A stretch of DNA of 64,000 nucleotides from assembly GCA_900471515.1 (NCBI GenBank), contig UCFC01000020.1, positions 62,001 to 126,000 of the forward strand. Direction: 5' to 3'. Position numbers and translations under genes: made by a program. The notes beneath the pieces are model-generated. The model was not told where the DNA came from. It did not search any database and worked only from the letters and a program-made list of their open reading frames with translations. The DNA is from Hyphomicrobiales bacterium. Its GTDB lineage: Bacteria; Pseudomonadota; Alphaproteobacteria; Rhizobiales; Rhizobiaceae. Shown in pieces: positions 54,948 through 64,000 of this stretch; positions within the stretch are counted from its first letter, which is position 1, and every line of letters starts with the position of its first letter.

Positions 54948-55184
54948 ATGAGCGATATCGCAGAACGCGTAAAGAAAATTGTTATTGATCATCTTGGCGT
55001 CGATGCCGACAAGGTTGTCGAGAGCGCCAGCTTTATCGACGATCTGGGCGCTGACTCGCTCGACACGGTCGAACTGGTCATGGCTTTCGAAGAAGAATTC
55101 GGCGTTGAAATTCCCGACGACGCTGCTGACTCGATCCTGACGGTTGGCGACGCCGTGAAGTTTATTGAAAAGGCTCAGGCCTGA
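54948..55184 (+). CDS. acpP: Acyl carrier protein
   Basis: 78-residue acidic carrier for acyl intermediates. Phosphopantetheine site is the Ser in [14 protein letters not shown] (residue 38 region), modified by AcpS (6032-6436). GAGGAAACC precedes the ATG. About 285 AT-richer bases separate it from fabG, probably holding its own promoter, and an intrinsic terminator follows, so it can be expressed separately at high level. Confidence 0.98.
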   Translation: MSDIAERVKKIVIDHLGVDADKVVESASFIDDLGADSLDTVELVMAFEEEFGVEIPDDAADSILTVGDAVKFIEKAQA

Positions 55185-55199
55185 TTCTGCGCATTCGAG

Positions 55200-55232
55200 A
55201 AAGGGCGGGCCAAGAGTCCGCCCTTTTCTTTT
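55200..55232 (+). terminator. Strong terminator after acpP
   Basis: AAAGGGCGG / CCGCCCTTT, a perfect nine-base stem with a nine-base loop and TCTTTT tail, 16 bases past the stop. Confidence 0.87.
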
Positions 55233-55277
55233 GAGCATGTTTCTCCATAAAACATAACAGACGGGGGAAAGCAGTCG

Positions 55278-56540
55278 ATGAGAAGGGTCGTCATTACAGG
55301 TACCGGCATGGTATCGCCCTTGGGATGCGGAACGGAAGTGACCTGGTCCCGCCTGCTTGCGGGAGCCAACGGCGCCCGCCTCGTGACCGAATTCGAGGTC
55401 GAGGATCTCCCCGCCAAGATCGCCTGCCGCATTCCCGTCGGCGACGGTTCCGACGGCACCTTCAATCCGGACGACTGGATGGAGCCGAAGGAACAGCGCA
55501 AGGTAGACCCCTTCATCATCTACGGCATGGCCGCTGCCGACATGGCGCTGAACGACGCCAACTGGCATCCCGAAACCGACGAGGACCAGATCGCCACCGG
55601 CGTGCTGATCGGTTCCGGCATCGGCGGCATCGAGGGTATTGTCGAAGCCGGCTATACGCTGCGCGACAAAGGCCCGCGCCGCATCTCTCCCTTCTTCATT
55701 CCCGGCCGCCTGATCAACCTCGTCTCCGGCCAGGTCTCCATCCGCCACAAGCTGCGCGGCCCCAACCATTCGGTCGTCACCGCCTGCTCCACCGGCGCGC
55801 ACGCCATTGGCGACGCTGCCCGCCTGATCGCGCTCGGCGATGCCGATGTCATGGTCGCCGGCGGCACGGAATCCCCGGTCAGCCGCATTTCGCTTGCCGG
55901 CTTTGCTGCCTGCAAGGCGCTGTCGACGCAGCATAACGACGACCCGCAGAAGGCCTCGCGCCCCTATGACAAGGACCGTGACGGTTTCGTCATGGGCGAG
56001 GGCGCCGGCATCGTGGTTCTCGAAGAGCTGGACCACGCGCTGGCACGCGGCGCCAAGATCTATGCCGAAGTGGTCGGCTACGGCCTTTCCGGCGATGCCT
56101 TCCACATCACCGCCCCGTCGGAAGACGGCGAAGGCGCGTTCCGCTGCATGACCATGGCGCTGAAGCGCGCCGGTCTGACGCCGGCCGATGTCGATTACAT
56201 CAACGCCCACGGCACCTCGACCATGGCCGATACGATCGAGCTCGGCGCCGTCGAGCGGCTCGTCGGCAATGCGGCCTCGAAAATATCGATGTCGTCGACC
56301 AAATCCGCGACCGGCCATCTTCTCGGTGCCGCCGGCGCCATCGAGGCGATCTTCACAACCCTCGCAATCAGGGATAACGTCGCCCCCCCGACGCTCAATC
56401 TCGACAACCCGGAACGGGAAACGGCAATCGATCTTGTTCCGCACAAGGCTCGTGAGCGAGAAATCAACGTGGCGCTGTCCAACTCGTTCGGATTCGGCGG
56501 CACGAATGCATCGCTCGTGCTGCGCCGCTACGTCGCGTAA
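55278..56540 (+). CDS. fabF: 3-oxoacyl-ACP synthase II
   Basis: Condensing enzyme for chain elongation. 420 residues; Cys nucleophile in TACSTGAHAIGDAARLI (about 170), the two catalytic His in NAHGTSTMADTIE and KSATGHLLGAAGAIEA. The N-terminus MRRVVITGTGMVSPLG is canonical. GGGGAAAG precedes the ATG. It lies 93 bases after acpP, beyond its terminator. Confidence 0.97.
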   Translation: MRRVVITGTGMVSPLGCGTEVTWSRLLAGANGARLVTEFEVEDLPAKIACRIPVGDGSDGTFNPDDWMEPKEQRKVDPFIIYGMAAADMALNDANWHPETDEDQIATGVLIGSGIGGIEGIVEAGYTLRDKGPRRISPFFIPGRLINLVSGQVSIRHKLRGPNHSVVTACSTGAHAIGDAARLIALGDADVMVAGGTESPVSRISLAGFAACKALSTQHNDDPQKASRPYDKDRDGFVMGEGAGIVVLEELDHALARGAKIYAEVVGYGLSGDAFHITAPSEDGEGAFRCMTMALKRAGLTPADVDYINAHGTSTMADTIELGAVERLVGNAASKISMSSTKSATGHLLGAAGAIEAIFTTLAIRDNVAPPTLNLDNPERETAIDLVPHKAREREINVALSNSFGFGGTNASLVLRRYVA

Positions 56541-56658
56541 CAGGCGGTTTACGAGCACGGGCGAACGTCAAACGGCGTCATGAAGAGCGGCAGAACCTGT
56601 TTTTGCCGCATTACTTCGCGAAATAGCGAAGCGGGGGCCAAGTTTTAGAGGATTGCCG

Positions 56659-57879
56659 GTGAGCGATACGACCAACCAGAGCAGCGACAACGGCCAGCCG
56701 GCGCAGAAGGGACCGATCATCCCGAAATCGCCGAACGAAGCCCTGCGCCCGGAACGCGTTCCCGAGCCGCCGAAGCGCTCCCGGAATGCGCGCAGCCAGG
56801 TCGTCCTCTTCCTGAATTTCGTCATGACCATGGCGGTGGTCGTCTGCATCGCCGGTCTCATCGGCTTCTATTACGCCATCACCGCCTATCAGAGCCCCGG
56901 CCCGCTGCAGACGAACACCAATTTCATCGTTCGCAGCGGCGCGGGCCTTGCCGAGATCTCCGCCAACCTCGAGCGCAACCTCATCATCTCGGATGCCCGC
57001 GTCTTCCGCTATCTGACCGCGACGCATCTCAACGCCGGCGAAAGCCTCAAGGCGGGCGAATACGAGATCAAGGCGCATGCGTCCATGAACGAGATCATGG
57101 AACTCCTGAAATCGGGCAAGTCGATCCTCTATTCCGTCTCCTTCCCGGAAGGGCTGACGGTGCGGCAGATGTTCGACCGGATGCTGGACGATCCGGTTCT
57201 CGAAGGCGACCTGCCGGCAGCGCTCCCGGCGGAGGGCAGTCTGCGGCCCGATACCTACAAGTTCTCGCGCGGCACCAAGCGGTCTGAAATCATCGACCAG
57301 ATGGCGGCTGCCCAGCAGAAGCTCGTCGACCAGATCTGGGAACGGCGCGACCCCTCCCTGCTCCTGAAGAGCAAGGAGGAGTTCGTAACGCTTGCCTCGA
57401 TCGTCGAGAAGGAGACCGGCGTGGCGGACGAGCGCGCCCATGTCGCCTCTGTCTTCCTGAACCGTCTCGGCAAGGGCATGCGCCTGCAATCCGATCCGAC
57501 CATCATCTACGGCCTCTTCGGCGGCGAGGGCAAACCCTCCGACCGGCCGATCTACCAGTCGGACCTGAAGAAGGAGACGCCGTACAATACCTATCTCATC
57601 AAGGGCCTGCCGCCGACGCCGATCGCCAATCCCGGCAAGGACGCGCTGGAGGCGGTTGCCAACCCTTGGAAGACACAGGATCTCTATTTCGTCGCCGACG
57701 GCACGGGCGGCCACGTCTTTGCCGCGACGCTCGAAGATCACAATGCCAACGTCAAGCGCTGGCGCAAGCTGGAAGCCGACAAGGGCGCCGATCCCGAAAT
57801 TGCCGTCGACGGACAGCCGGAGGATCAGCCCGCGGACAATACATCCGCCGTTCCGCCGAAGAAAAAGAAGATCAACTGA
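56659..57879 (+). CDS. mltG: Endolytic murein transglycosylase MltG (YceG)
   Basis: Cleaves nascent glycan strands and helps set their length. 406 residues: a cytoplasmic proline-rich start, one membrane helix (about 50-72), then LysM-like and YceG catalytic parts with FPEGLTVRQMFDR, ASIVEKETGVADER containing the catalytic Glu, and LQSDPTIIYGL. I choose the GTG at 56659 (VSDTTNQSS), with GAGG upstream; a TTG two codons earlier is possible. Follows fabF, as usual. Confidence 0.95.
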   Translation: MSDTTNQSSDNGQPAQKGPIIPKSPNEALRPERVPEPPKRSRNARSQVVLFLNFVMTMAVVVCIAGLIGFYYAITAYQSPGPLQTNTNFIVRSGAGLAEISANLERNLIISDARVFRYLTATHLNAGESLKAGEYEIKAHASMNEIMELLKSGKSILYSVSFPEGLTVRQMFDRMLDDPVLEGDLPAALPAEGSLRPDTYKFSRGTKRSEIIDQMAAAQQKLVDQIWERRDPSLLLKSKEEFVTLASIVEKETGVADERAHVASVFLNRLGKGMRLQSDPTIIYGLFGGEGKPSDRPIYQSDLKKETPYNTYLIKGLPPTPIANPGKDALEAVANPWKTQDLYFVADGTGGHVFAATLEDHNANVKRWRKLEADKGADPEIAVDGQPEDQPADNTSAVPPKKKKIN

Positions 57880-57895
57880 TATCGGGAGGCCTTTG

Positions 57896-58783
57896 ATGGC
57901 ATTGCAGTCCATGACCGGTTTTGCGCGGCGCGAGGGAACGAGCGGCCGCTGGCGCTGGACATGGGAACTGCGTTCGGTCAACGGCAAGGGTCTCGATCTG
58001 CGCCTCCGCCTGCCGCCCGGCCTGGAGCGGCTGGAAACGGACGTCCGCCGCATTGCCGGCGAGAATTTCATCCGCGGCAATCTGCAGGCGACGCTGGCGC
58101 TGACGACGGGCGAGAGCCAGATGGAGGCCGTTCTCAACCAGGATGCCTTCGCTGCCGTTCTTGCCATGCGCGACCGGCTGGAAGGCCTGATCGACCCGGC
58201 GCCGCTGAGGCTCGATACGCTGCTTTCCATCCGCGGCCTCGTCGATTTCCGCGAGCCGCAGGACAGCGAGGAGACGGTTGCCGCCCGCGATGCCGACATT
58301 CTGTCGGGACTGGCGGCCGCGCTTTCCGATCTCCGCGCCATGCGCGAGCAGGAGGGGGCCGCACTCGCGCGTGTGCTTCTCGGCCATGTCGCGACGATCG
58401 AGGCCCTGACAGGCACGATCGAGGCCGATCCTTCGCGCTCGCCCCAGGAGATCGCGGCAAGGCTTTCGGCCCAGGTCGCGCTGCTCATGGAAGGCGCCGG
58501 CGCGCTCGACCGCGACCGGCTGCATGCCGAAGCGGCCCTGCTTGCCACCAAGGCGGATCTGCGCGAAGAGATCGACCGGCTGAAGGCCCATGTCGCCGCC
58601 GCCCGCGATCTCGTGGCGAAAGGTGGCCCGGTCGGTCGAAAGCTCGATTTCCTTGCACAGGAATTTAACCGGGAATCGAATACGATCTGCTCGAAATCGA
58701 ACGCATCGGCCGTCACCGCAGCCGGCATCGAGCTGAAGGTGGTGATCGATCAGTTCCGCGAGCAGGTCCAGAATTTGGAGTAG
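57896..58783 (+). CDS. yicC: YicC-family endoribonuclease
   Basis: 295-residue protein of the YicC/YloC family, with members shown to be endoribonucleases acting on small RNAs. N-terminal MALQSMTGFARRE and C-terminal GPVGRKLDFLAQEFNRESNTICSKS boxes are diagnostic. GGGAGG precedes the ATG at 57896; the longer frame overlaps mltG without support. gmk follows after three bases, a conserved pairing. Confidence 0.94.
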   Translation: MALQSMTGFARREGTSGRWRWTWELRSVNGKGLDLRLRLPPGLERLETDVRRIAGENFIRGNLQATLALTTGESQMEAVLNQDAFAAVLAMRDRLEGLIDPAPLRLDTLLSIRGLVDFREPQDSEETVAARDADILSGLAAALSDLRAMREQEGAALARVLLGHVATIEALTGTIEADPSRSPQEIAARLSAQVALLMEGAGALDRDRLHAEAALLATKADLREEIDRLKAHVAAARDLVAKGGPVGRKLDFLAQEFNRESNTICSKSNASAVTAAGIELKVVIDQFREQVQNLE

Positions 58784-58786
58784 GAC

Positions 58787-59449
<663 letters not shown>

Positions 59450-59450
59450 A

Positions 59451-59548
59451 GCAATTCCAGCAAAAGTGCGCAGCGGTTTTGCGTCCGGAATTGCGGAGAA
59501 AGAAAGCAATTCCAGCAAAAGTGTGCAGCGGTTTTGCGTCCGGAAATA
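59451..59548. repeat. Two tandem copies of the palindromic repeat
   Basis: Copies at 59451-59494 and 59506-59548, 55 bases apart, of the family at 29353. They fill the 101 bases between the convergent gmk and ksgA genes, starting one base after the gmk stop and ending two bases before the ksgA stop. The second copy's right arm has drifted (GGAAATACGC). Confidence 0.9.
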
Positions 59549-59550
59549 CG

Positions 59551-60378
59551 CTAGAGGCTGTTGGCCAGCCGGCAGAATTCTTCCACCGACAATGTTTCCG
59601 CGCGCCTGGCCGGATCGATGCCGGCCTTGACGAGCAGGCTTTCGCCGCCAAGCGGCTTCAGGCTCTGGCGCAGCATCTTGCGGCGCTGGCCGAAGGCGGC
59701 CTGCGTCACCTTCTCCAGATTGGCGACGGAGCAGGGGATCGGGTTCTCGTTCGGCGTCAGGTGGACGACCGTCGACGTGACTTTCGGCGGCGGCGTGAAG
59801 GCCTGCGGCGGAATATCGAATGCCATGCGGGCATTGGTGCGCCATCCGGCGAGCACGCCGAGGCGGCCGTAATGATCGTCGTCCTGCGAGGCGACGATCC
59901 GTTCGCCGACTTCCTTCTGGAACATCAGCGTCAGGGATTGCCAGAAGGGCGGCCATGCCTTCGGCAGCAGCCAGTTCACCAGAAGCTGGGTGCCGACATT
60001 ATAGGGCAGGTTGGCGATGATCTTGACGGGGCCGTCCGCCGCCAGCGCCTCGAAGTCGATCTTCAGCGCATCGCCTTCGATGACCTCCAGCCGGCCCGGA
60101 TAGTGGTCGGCGATCTCGGCCAGAGCCGGCAGGCAGCGTGCGTCGCGCTCGACGGCAACGACCTTCTTCGCCCCGAGCGCCAGGATCGCCCGCGTCAGGC
60201 CGCCGGGGCCGGGGCCGACCTCGAAGACCGTTACGTCCTCCAGCGCCCCCGCCGTGCGGGCGACCTTCTGTGTCAGGTTGAGATCGAGCAGGAAGTTCTG
60301 CCCGAGCGCCTTGCGCGCGTCGAGCCCATGACGCTGGATCGTCTCGCGAAGCGGCGGCAGGCCGTCGAGTGCAGCCAT
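59551..60378 (-). CDS. ksgA: 16S rRNA dimethyladenosine transferase
   Basis: Dimethylates two adjacent adenosines near the 3' end of 16S rRNA (also called rsmA). 275 residues with [20 protein letters not shown] motif [16 protein letters not shown] and the [11 protein letters not shown] active-site loop. Start ATG at 60378 overlaps the last base of the pdxA stop (TGATG); a TTG precedes it in frame. Last gene of lptD - surA-like - pdxA - ksgA. Confidence 0.96.
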   Translation of the reverse strand: MAALDGLPPLRETIQRHGLDARKALGQNFLLDLNLTQKVARTAGALEDVTVFEVGPGPGGLTRAILALGAKKVVAVERDARCLPALAEIADHYPGRLEVIEGDALKIDFEALAADGPVKIIANLPYNVGTQLLVNWLLPKAWPPFWQSLTLMFQKEVGERIVASQDDDHYGRLGVLAGWRTNARMAFDIPPQAFTPPPKVTSTVVHLTPNENPIPCSVANLEKVTQAAFGQRRKMLRQSLKPLGGESLLVKAGIDPARRAETLSVEEFCRLANSL

Positions 60379-61406
60379 CAACGACGGCTTTCCGCGGTAC
60401 GGCCAAGTTGTGCGCCGAGCTTGAGCGCGGCAACGAGGCTTGCCTCGCGCGCCAGACCCCGGCCGGCAATGCCGAAGGCGGTGCCGTGGTCGGGAGAGGT
60501 GCGCACGAAAGGAAGGCCGAGCGTCACGTTGACGGAATCGTCGAAGCCGAGCGCCTTGGCCGGGATCAGCGCCTGATCGTGATACATGCAGACGGCAACG
60601 TCGTAGCGCGCGCGCGCTTCGTCGTGGAACATCGTATCGGCGGGGAGGGGGCCGATCGCGTCGATGCCCTCGTCGCGCAGCAGCTGGACTGCGGGATGGA
60701 TGACGCTTTCATCCTCCTTGCCGATCGCCCCGCCTTCGCCGGCATGCGGATTGAGCCCGGCGATCGCCAGGCGCGGCGCGGTAATGCCGAACCGCTGCTT
60801 CAGGTCCCTGTCGGCGATCCGGCAGGTCTCGACGATCAGTTCGAGGGTCAGCGCCTCAGCCACATCCTTGAGCGGAATATGGATGGTGACGGGAATGGCG
60901 CGCAGTTTCGGCCCCGCAAGCATCATGACGGGCATGGCCGGCTGGCCGGTCGCGCGCATCGCCAGATCGGCAAGGAATTCCGTATGGCCCGGAAACTTGA
61001 AACCGGCCTCGTAGAGCACCGACTTGGCGATCGGATTGGTGACGACCGCGAGCGCTTCGCCCTGCATGACGAGCCCGACCGCCGTCTCGATCGAGGAGAT
61101 CGTACCCTTTGCCGTCGCGACATGCGGCTCGCCGGCCGCAACGTCGATGCCCGCCGCTATCGGCAGGACCGGCAGCGCGTCCGCGAAGACGCCGAGGCTT
61201 TCGGCCGCATGGCCGACGCTGCGCAGGGAAATGTCGAGGCCGAGCTTGCGCGCCCGCACGGCAAGCACATCGGGATCGCCGATCAGGAAAAACGGCGGCA
61301 GCCCAAGCTCGCGCCTGCGCAGCCAGGCCATGAGGGTAATGTCAGGCCCGACGCCCGCCGGGTCGCCCTGGGTCAGTGCAAGCGGTCGCGAAAAGGGTGT
61401 CGCCAT
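60378..61406 (-). CDS. pdxA: 4-hydroxythreonine-4-phosphate dehydrogenase
   Basis: Oxidises 4-phosphohydroxythreonine in pyridoxal phosphate synthesis. 342 residues; [15 protein letters not shown] at the start, metal ligands in [34 protein letters not shown], and [11 protein letters not shown]. Seven bases after the surA-like gene and overlapping ksgA, the common order in proteobacteria. Confidence 0.96.
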   Translation of the reverse strand: MATPFSRPLALTQGDPAGVGPDITLMAWLRRRELGLPPFFLIGDPDVLAVRARKLGLDISLRSVGHAAESLGVFADALPVLPIAAGIDVAAGEPHVATAKGTISSIETAVGLVMQGEALAVVTNPIAKSVLYEAGFKFPGHTEFLADLAMRATGQPAMPVMMLAGPKLRAIPVTIHIPLKDVAEALTLELIVETCRIADRDLKQRFGITAPRLAIAGLNPHAGEGGAIGKEDESVIHPAVQLLRDEGIDAIGPLPADTMFHDEARARYDVAVCMYHDQALIPAKALGFDDSVNVTLGLPFVRTSPDHGTAFGIAGRGLAREASLVAALKLGAQLGRTAESRR

Positions 61407-61413
61407 GGAGAAA

Positions 61414-62355
61414 TCAGCGATAGACGATCTGCGCGCGCTTGCGCAGCTCGTCGAGATATTTGGTGCTGTTTTCGTTTTCCGGCGCCGCCGACTTGTCGGC
61501 CTTGGCCTTGTCGAGGTCTTCCTGACGGAACACCATCTCGGCCGCCTGATCGTCCGAGACCTGGCGCTGGCTGCAGATCGCCAGATATTCCACGCCCTTG
61601 TCGGTCACGCGCGTTGCCGTCGTATTGCCCTTGGCCGCTGCCACCAGATCCTTCCAGTCCGCCGGAATTTCCGGAGCCAGCATGCGGCCGAGGTCGCGGA
61701 TCGAGACGTCGCGCATCGTGGCGGCGAACGTTTTTGCCTGATCGCAGCCCGGATATTTGGAGCGGGACGCTTCGGCTTCGCTCTTGCGCTTGGCCGTGAT
61801 CGCGTTGCGCTTGGATGCGGGGATGACGAAGATGACCTGCTGCAGCATGTATTCGGTCGTCACCGGCTTCTGCTTGTTGTTCTGCATCATGCGGTTGACG
61901 AGATCGTAATTCGAAATGCGTGCGCTGGAGCCGTAACGCGCGTTGACGACACGCGGCCAGCTCATCTGCACGGCAATGAAGTTCTTGAAGTGATCGACAC
62001 CGACGCCGGCGCGGTCGAGGATCTGCCCCATCTGCTCGACGGAAAGCTTGTTGGAGGAGGCAAAACGGGCGAAGGAGGCGTTGACGTCGTCCTGCGAAAC
62101 CGACATGCGCACGCGCGCCACTTCCTGCCGTTTCAGCGTCTCGTCGATCAGCTGCTCTTCGGCGGCCTTGGCATCGGCCTTCTGACGCTGCAGCCGCAGG
62201 AAGGCCTGTCGCTTGGCAACGTCGCCGCTGGTAATGGCGGTGCCGTTGACCACCGCCTTGACCTCGCTGGCGGCAAGGACAGGGGTGCTGAAGGCAGCAA
62301 GCATGAAGGCTGCGCCTGCGATAAGCGTGGTTACGGTCTTCTTCGCGTCAATCAT
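61414..62355 (-). CDS. SurA-like periplasmic chaperone / peptidyl-prolyl isomerase
   Basis: 313-residue exported protein. Signal peptide with hydrophobic core [16 protein letters not shown] and cleavage after LAA or LA near residue 28, then a SurA N-terminal-like domain ([21 protein letters not shown]). Rotamase similarity downstream is weak, so isomerase activity is doubtful. Outer-membrane protein folding is inferred from position, directly after lptD. ATG at 62355 has GGGAGG upstream; the longer frame has no support. Confidence 0.88.
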   Translation of the reverse strand: MIDAKKTVTTLIAGAAFMLAAFSTPVLAASEVKAVVNGTAITSGDVAKRQAFLRLQRQKADAKAAEEQLIDETLKRQEVARVRMSVSQDDVNASFARFASSNKLSVEQMGQILDRAGVGVDHFKNFIAVQMSWPRVVNARYGSSARISNYDLVNRMMQNNKQKPVTTEYMLQQVIFVIPASKRNAITAKRKSEAEASRSKYPGCDQAKTFAATMRDVSIRDLGRMLAPEIPADWKDLVAAAKGNTTATRVTDKGVEYLAICSQRQVSDDQAAEMVFRQEDLDKAKADKSAAPENENSTKYLDELRKRAQIVYR

Positions 62356-62510
62356 CCGTTGACCTCCCGATTCGCCGCACGATCCAGCGCGCGGCGCTCT
62401 TACCATATACTGAGACGAGCGGAAATCGCATCTCTTGCTCCGCGATACCCTATGCCTCACATAACGACTGGTCGCAATGTCCTGCACAGGCTTACGGCGA
62501 AAGAATGGCC

Positions 62511-62530
62511 CGGCCGGAGATTTCCGGCCG
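62511..62530 (-). terminator. Palindrome after lptD
   Basis: CGGCCGGA / TCCGGCCG, an eight-base stem with a four-base centre, 12 bases past the lptD stop and followed on the minus strand by GGCCATTCTTTC. A weak terminator or attenuator before the surA-like gene. Confidence 0.45.
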
Positions 62531-62541
62531 TCCATCCGTCA

Positions 62542-64000
62542 TCAGAGGTTGCTTGCAGCGTCACCCGTACCCAGCCGGATATCGCCGAGCGTGCGGAAGG
62601 TCAGGCGAGCGGCGATCGTCCAGTCGCTTGCCGTTTCGTCCGTCGTATCGCGCGTATCCGTATAGGCGATCGTGAAGATCGTGCACTCGTCTTCGTAGGA
62701 AATGCCGAGCGTGCGCCGGGTGACGACATCGTTGTTCAGATCCCAGGCGATGCCGCCGAAGATCGACCAGTAATCCTGGAACTTGACCCTGGCGTTTGTC
62801 TGGATCTCGTCATTGTCTTCGGCAAAGCCGTATTCCGGCTGCGCGGTCAGATGCGTATAGGTCACCTGGCCCGAGAACCTGTCGTTTTGATAGGCTGTTG
62901 TCAGGTCGCCGCGATTGAAGGAGAAATCCTTCTCGTCCAGCCGGTAGGATGCCGCAACCGAGAGGCCGAAGGGCATTTCGATGCCGCCGAGGCCGACATA
63001 GTCGGAACGGTCGGTCTCAAGACCCGATTCGGCGCCGACATTCACGAGGTCGTCTGTCGCAAACGAGTTCTGGCCCGCAAGCTGGTAGGACTGGCCGAAG
63101 ATGCCGTGCAGCTTGTAGCCGCTGTCGAAGGTTCCGGTGTACTGGAAGCCGACATTCGCGCGCGTGCCGCCTTCGATACGGTCATAGCCGGAGAACCGGT
63201 CGCGGTCGAAAAGGTTGGTCGCATCGAAGACGAAACTCTGCGCGTCTTCGTTCGGCAGCCGGCCGGCCAGCGGCTCGTCGGGACGCGCATAGACCTGGGC
63301 GATCGGTTCCAGTACATGCGTGCTGTTGCTGGTCGTGAACAGGATCGGGTAGCGCAGTTCCAGCCCGGCCGTGACCATTCCGCGCGTTGCCGCGCTGTCG
63401 TCGAGATAGTTGCCGGCATAGGGAACGCCGTTGGCGTCGACGGGGCTGTCCATGTTGAGCGCGAAAGCATCGCCGCGCGCGGCAAGCAGCGGCGTGATCA
63501 CGAGGCCGGTCGGCGTCACGAAGGTGCGCTTCCACTGGAGCTCGGTGGTCAGGCGGGTCGTCTGGCCTTCGAGGCCGCGGAAACGGTCGAACCCGGCGAC
63601 GTTGTAGAAGTCGTCATGGGTGCGCGAAATGTTGGTGAGGTTCACGTCGGCCGAAAGCTCGCCGCCCGCGACCGGTTTCGGCGCGACATAGTGGTAGTCG
63701 AGCGTCGGGTAGACGATCGCCTGCTGCTTCTCCGACGTGCTGTTGTTATCGGCGTCCTGGACGTCGAAGTAGAAGGAGCGCAGGTCGAAGTAGTTCCGCT
63801 TGCCGAGACCCGTCAGGTAGACGGTATTGGCGTAGGGCGTGCCGGAATAGCCCTGGATCTTGTAGGTGCGCGAGAAGTTGTTGTCGCTCTGCACCATCAC
63901 GTCCCAGCCGAACGTCCAGCGGGGGTTGATCCTGAAATTCGCCCTCGAAGCGACCATGCCGCGCTGCTTGGCCTCGGCATCACTCGTGCCGGTGCTGAAG
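62542..64000 (-). CDS. lptD: LPS-assembly protein LptD, C-terminal part (continues past the window)
   Basis: Outer-membrane beta-barrel that inserts lipopolysaccharide into the outer leaflet. About 486 C-terminal residues are visible; the frame stays open to the last base. The chain shows repeated amphipathic strands (for example FRINPRWTFGWDVMVQSDNNFSRTY, LTTELQWKRTFVTPTG, LGISYEDECTIFTIAY) and a C-terminal residue set typical of barrel proteins. Position upstream of surA-like, pdxA and ksgA is the conserved context. The signal peptide and OstA domain lie outside. Confidence 0.93.
   Translation of the reverse strand, partial: FSTGTSDAEAKQRGMVASRANFRINPRWTFGWDVMVQSDNNFSRTYKIQGYSGTPYANTVYLTGLGKRNYFDLRSFYFDVQDADNNSTSEKQQAIVYPTLDYHYVAPKPVAGGELSADVNLTNISRTHDDFYNVAGFDRFRGLEGQTTRLTTELQWKRTFVTPTGLVITPLLAARGDAFALNMDSPVDANGVPYAGNYLDDSAATRGMVTAGLELRYPILFTTSNSTHVLEPIAQVYARPDEPLAGRLPNEDAQSFVFDATNLFDRDRFSGYDRIEGGTRANVGFQYTGTFDSGYKLHGIFGQSYQLAGQNSFATDDLVNVGAESGLETDRSDYVGLGGIEMPFGLSVAASYRLDEKDFSFNRGDLTTAYQNDRFSGQVTYTHLTAQPEYGFAEDNDEIQTNARVKFQDYWSIFGGIAWDLNNDVVTRRTLGISYEDECTIFTIAYTDTRDTTDETASDWTIAARLTFRTLGDIRLGTGDAASNL

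Overview
The window is a stretch of chromosome from an alphaproteobacterium, almost certainly a member of the Rhizobiaceae (Rhizobium / Agrobacterium / Shinella / Ensifer group). The evidence is the high GC content, strong G/C preference at third codon positions, gene orders I recognise as rhizobial (smpB - NYN protein - rpoZ - rel; acpS - lepB - rnc - era; radA - cvpA - purF; dnaB - rplI - DUF2232 - rpsR - rpsF; fabD - fabG - acpP - fabF - mltG - yicC - gmk; lptD - surA-like - pdxA - ksgA), rhizobial families such as DUF3563 and TIGR02301, and intergenic palindromes of the kind found in these genomes. I see no rRNA, tRNA, CRISPR array, transposase, integrase or phage gene.

Layout. 1-5.3 kb: 3' part of dapA, smpB, a NYN-domain protein, rpoZ, the (p)ppGpp enzyme rel and a 49-codon DUF3563 gene. 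5.4-11.4 kb: DUF2062 membrane protein, acpS, lepB, rnc, era, a Crp/Fnr regulator, a lone receiver protein and recO. 11.4-22.7 kb: accessory metabolism and signalling (aldo/keto reductase, MOSC, HD hydrolases, a PAS-GGDEF-EAL protein, a small EF-hand protein, a YgfZ / YfbR-like / tyrosine-phosphatase-like operon, NUDIX, YnfA, SRAP and two small proteins). 22.7-31.5 kb: psd-pssA phospholipid operon, an Atm1-type ABC exporter, a LysM envelope protein, a LOG-family hydrolase, RarD and a PIMT-like methyltransferase. 31.5-41.1 kb: cimA; a five-gene overlapping operon (DUF559, three GFA-family genes, pip); cysS; an SDR; purF; cvpA. 41.1-46.9 kb: radA, a LysE-type exporter, alr, an AraC regulator and azlCD. 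46.9-51.2 kb: dnaB and the rplI / rpsR / rpsF ribosomal genes. 51.7-64 kb: Tas-like reductase, the fatty-acid cluster, gmk, and convergent to it ksgA, pdxA, a SurA-like chaperone and the 3' part of lptD, which runs off the window.

Most of the window is housekeeping: translation quality control, stringent response, lipid and envelope biogenesis, DNA replication and repair. I did not find a clearly new multi-gene system. The signals most worth a second look are: (i) a short palindromic repeat, ten copies at six loci, four of them between convergent genes, including a four-copy tandem array with an A-B-A-B pattern; (ii) a 186-bp element with perfect 49-bp inverted ends; (iii) a lower-GC patch (about 35.6-36.7 kb) covering DUF559, that element and the 3' part of cysS, where codon use changes abruptly inside cysS; (iv) three tandem GFA paralogs in an ATGA/GTGA-coupled operon; (v) a LysM protein with a mirrored duplicated domain layout; (vi) a GGDEF-EAL protein with a degenerate cyclase half beside a promoter region rich in palindromes. 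Start codons were chosen from ribosome-binding sites, overlaps with the previous gene and family N-termini. Where these disagree the entry says so.
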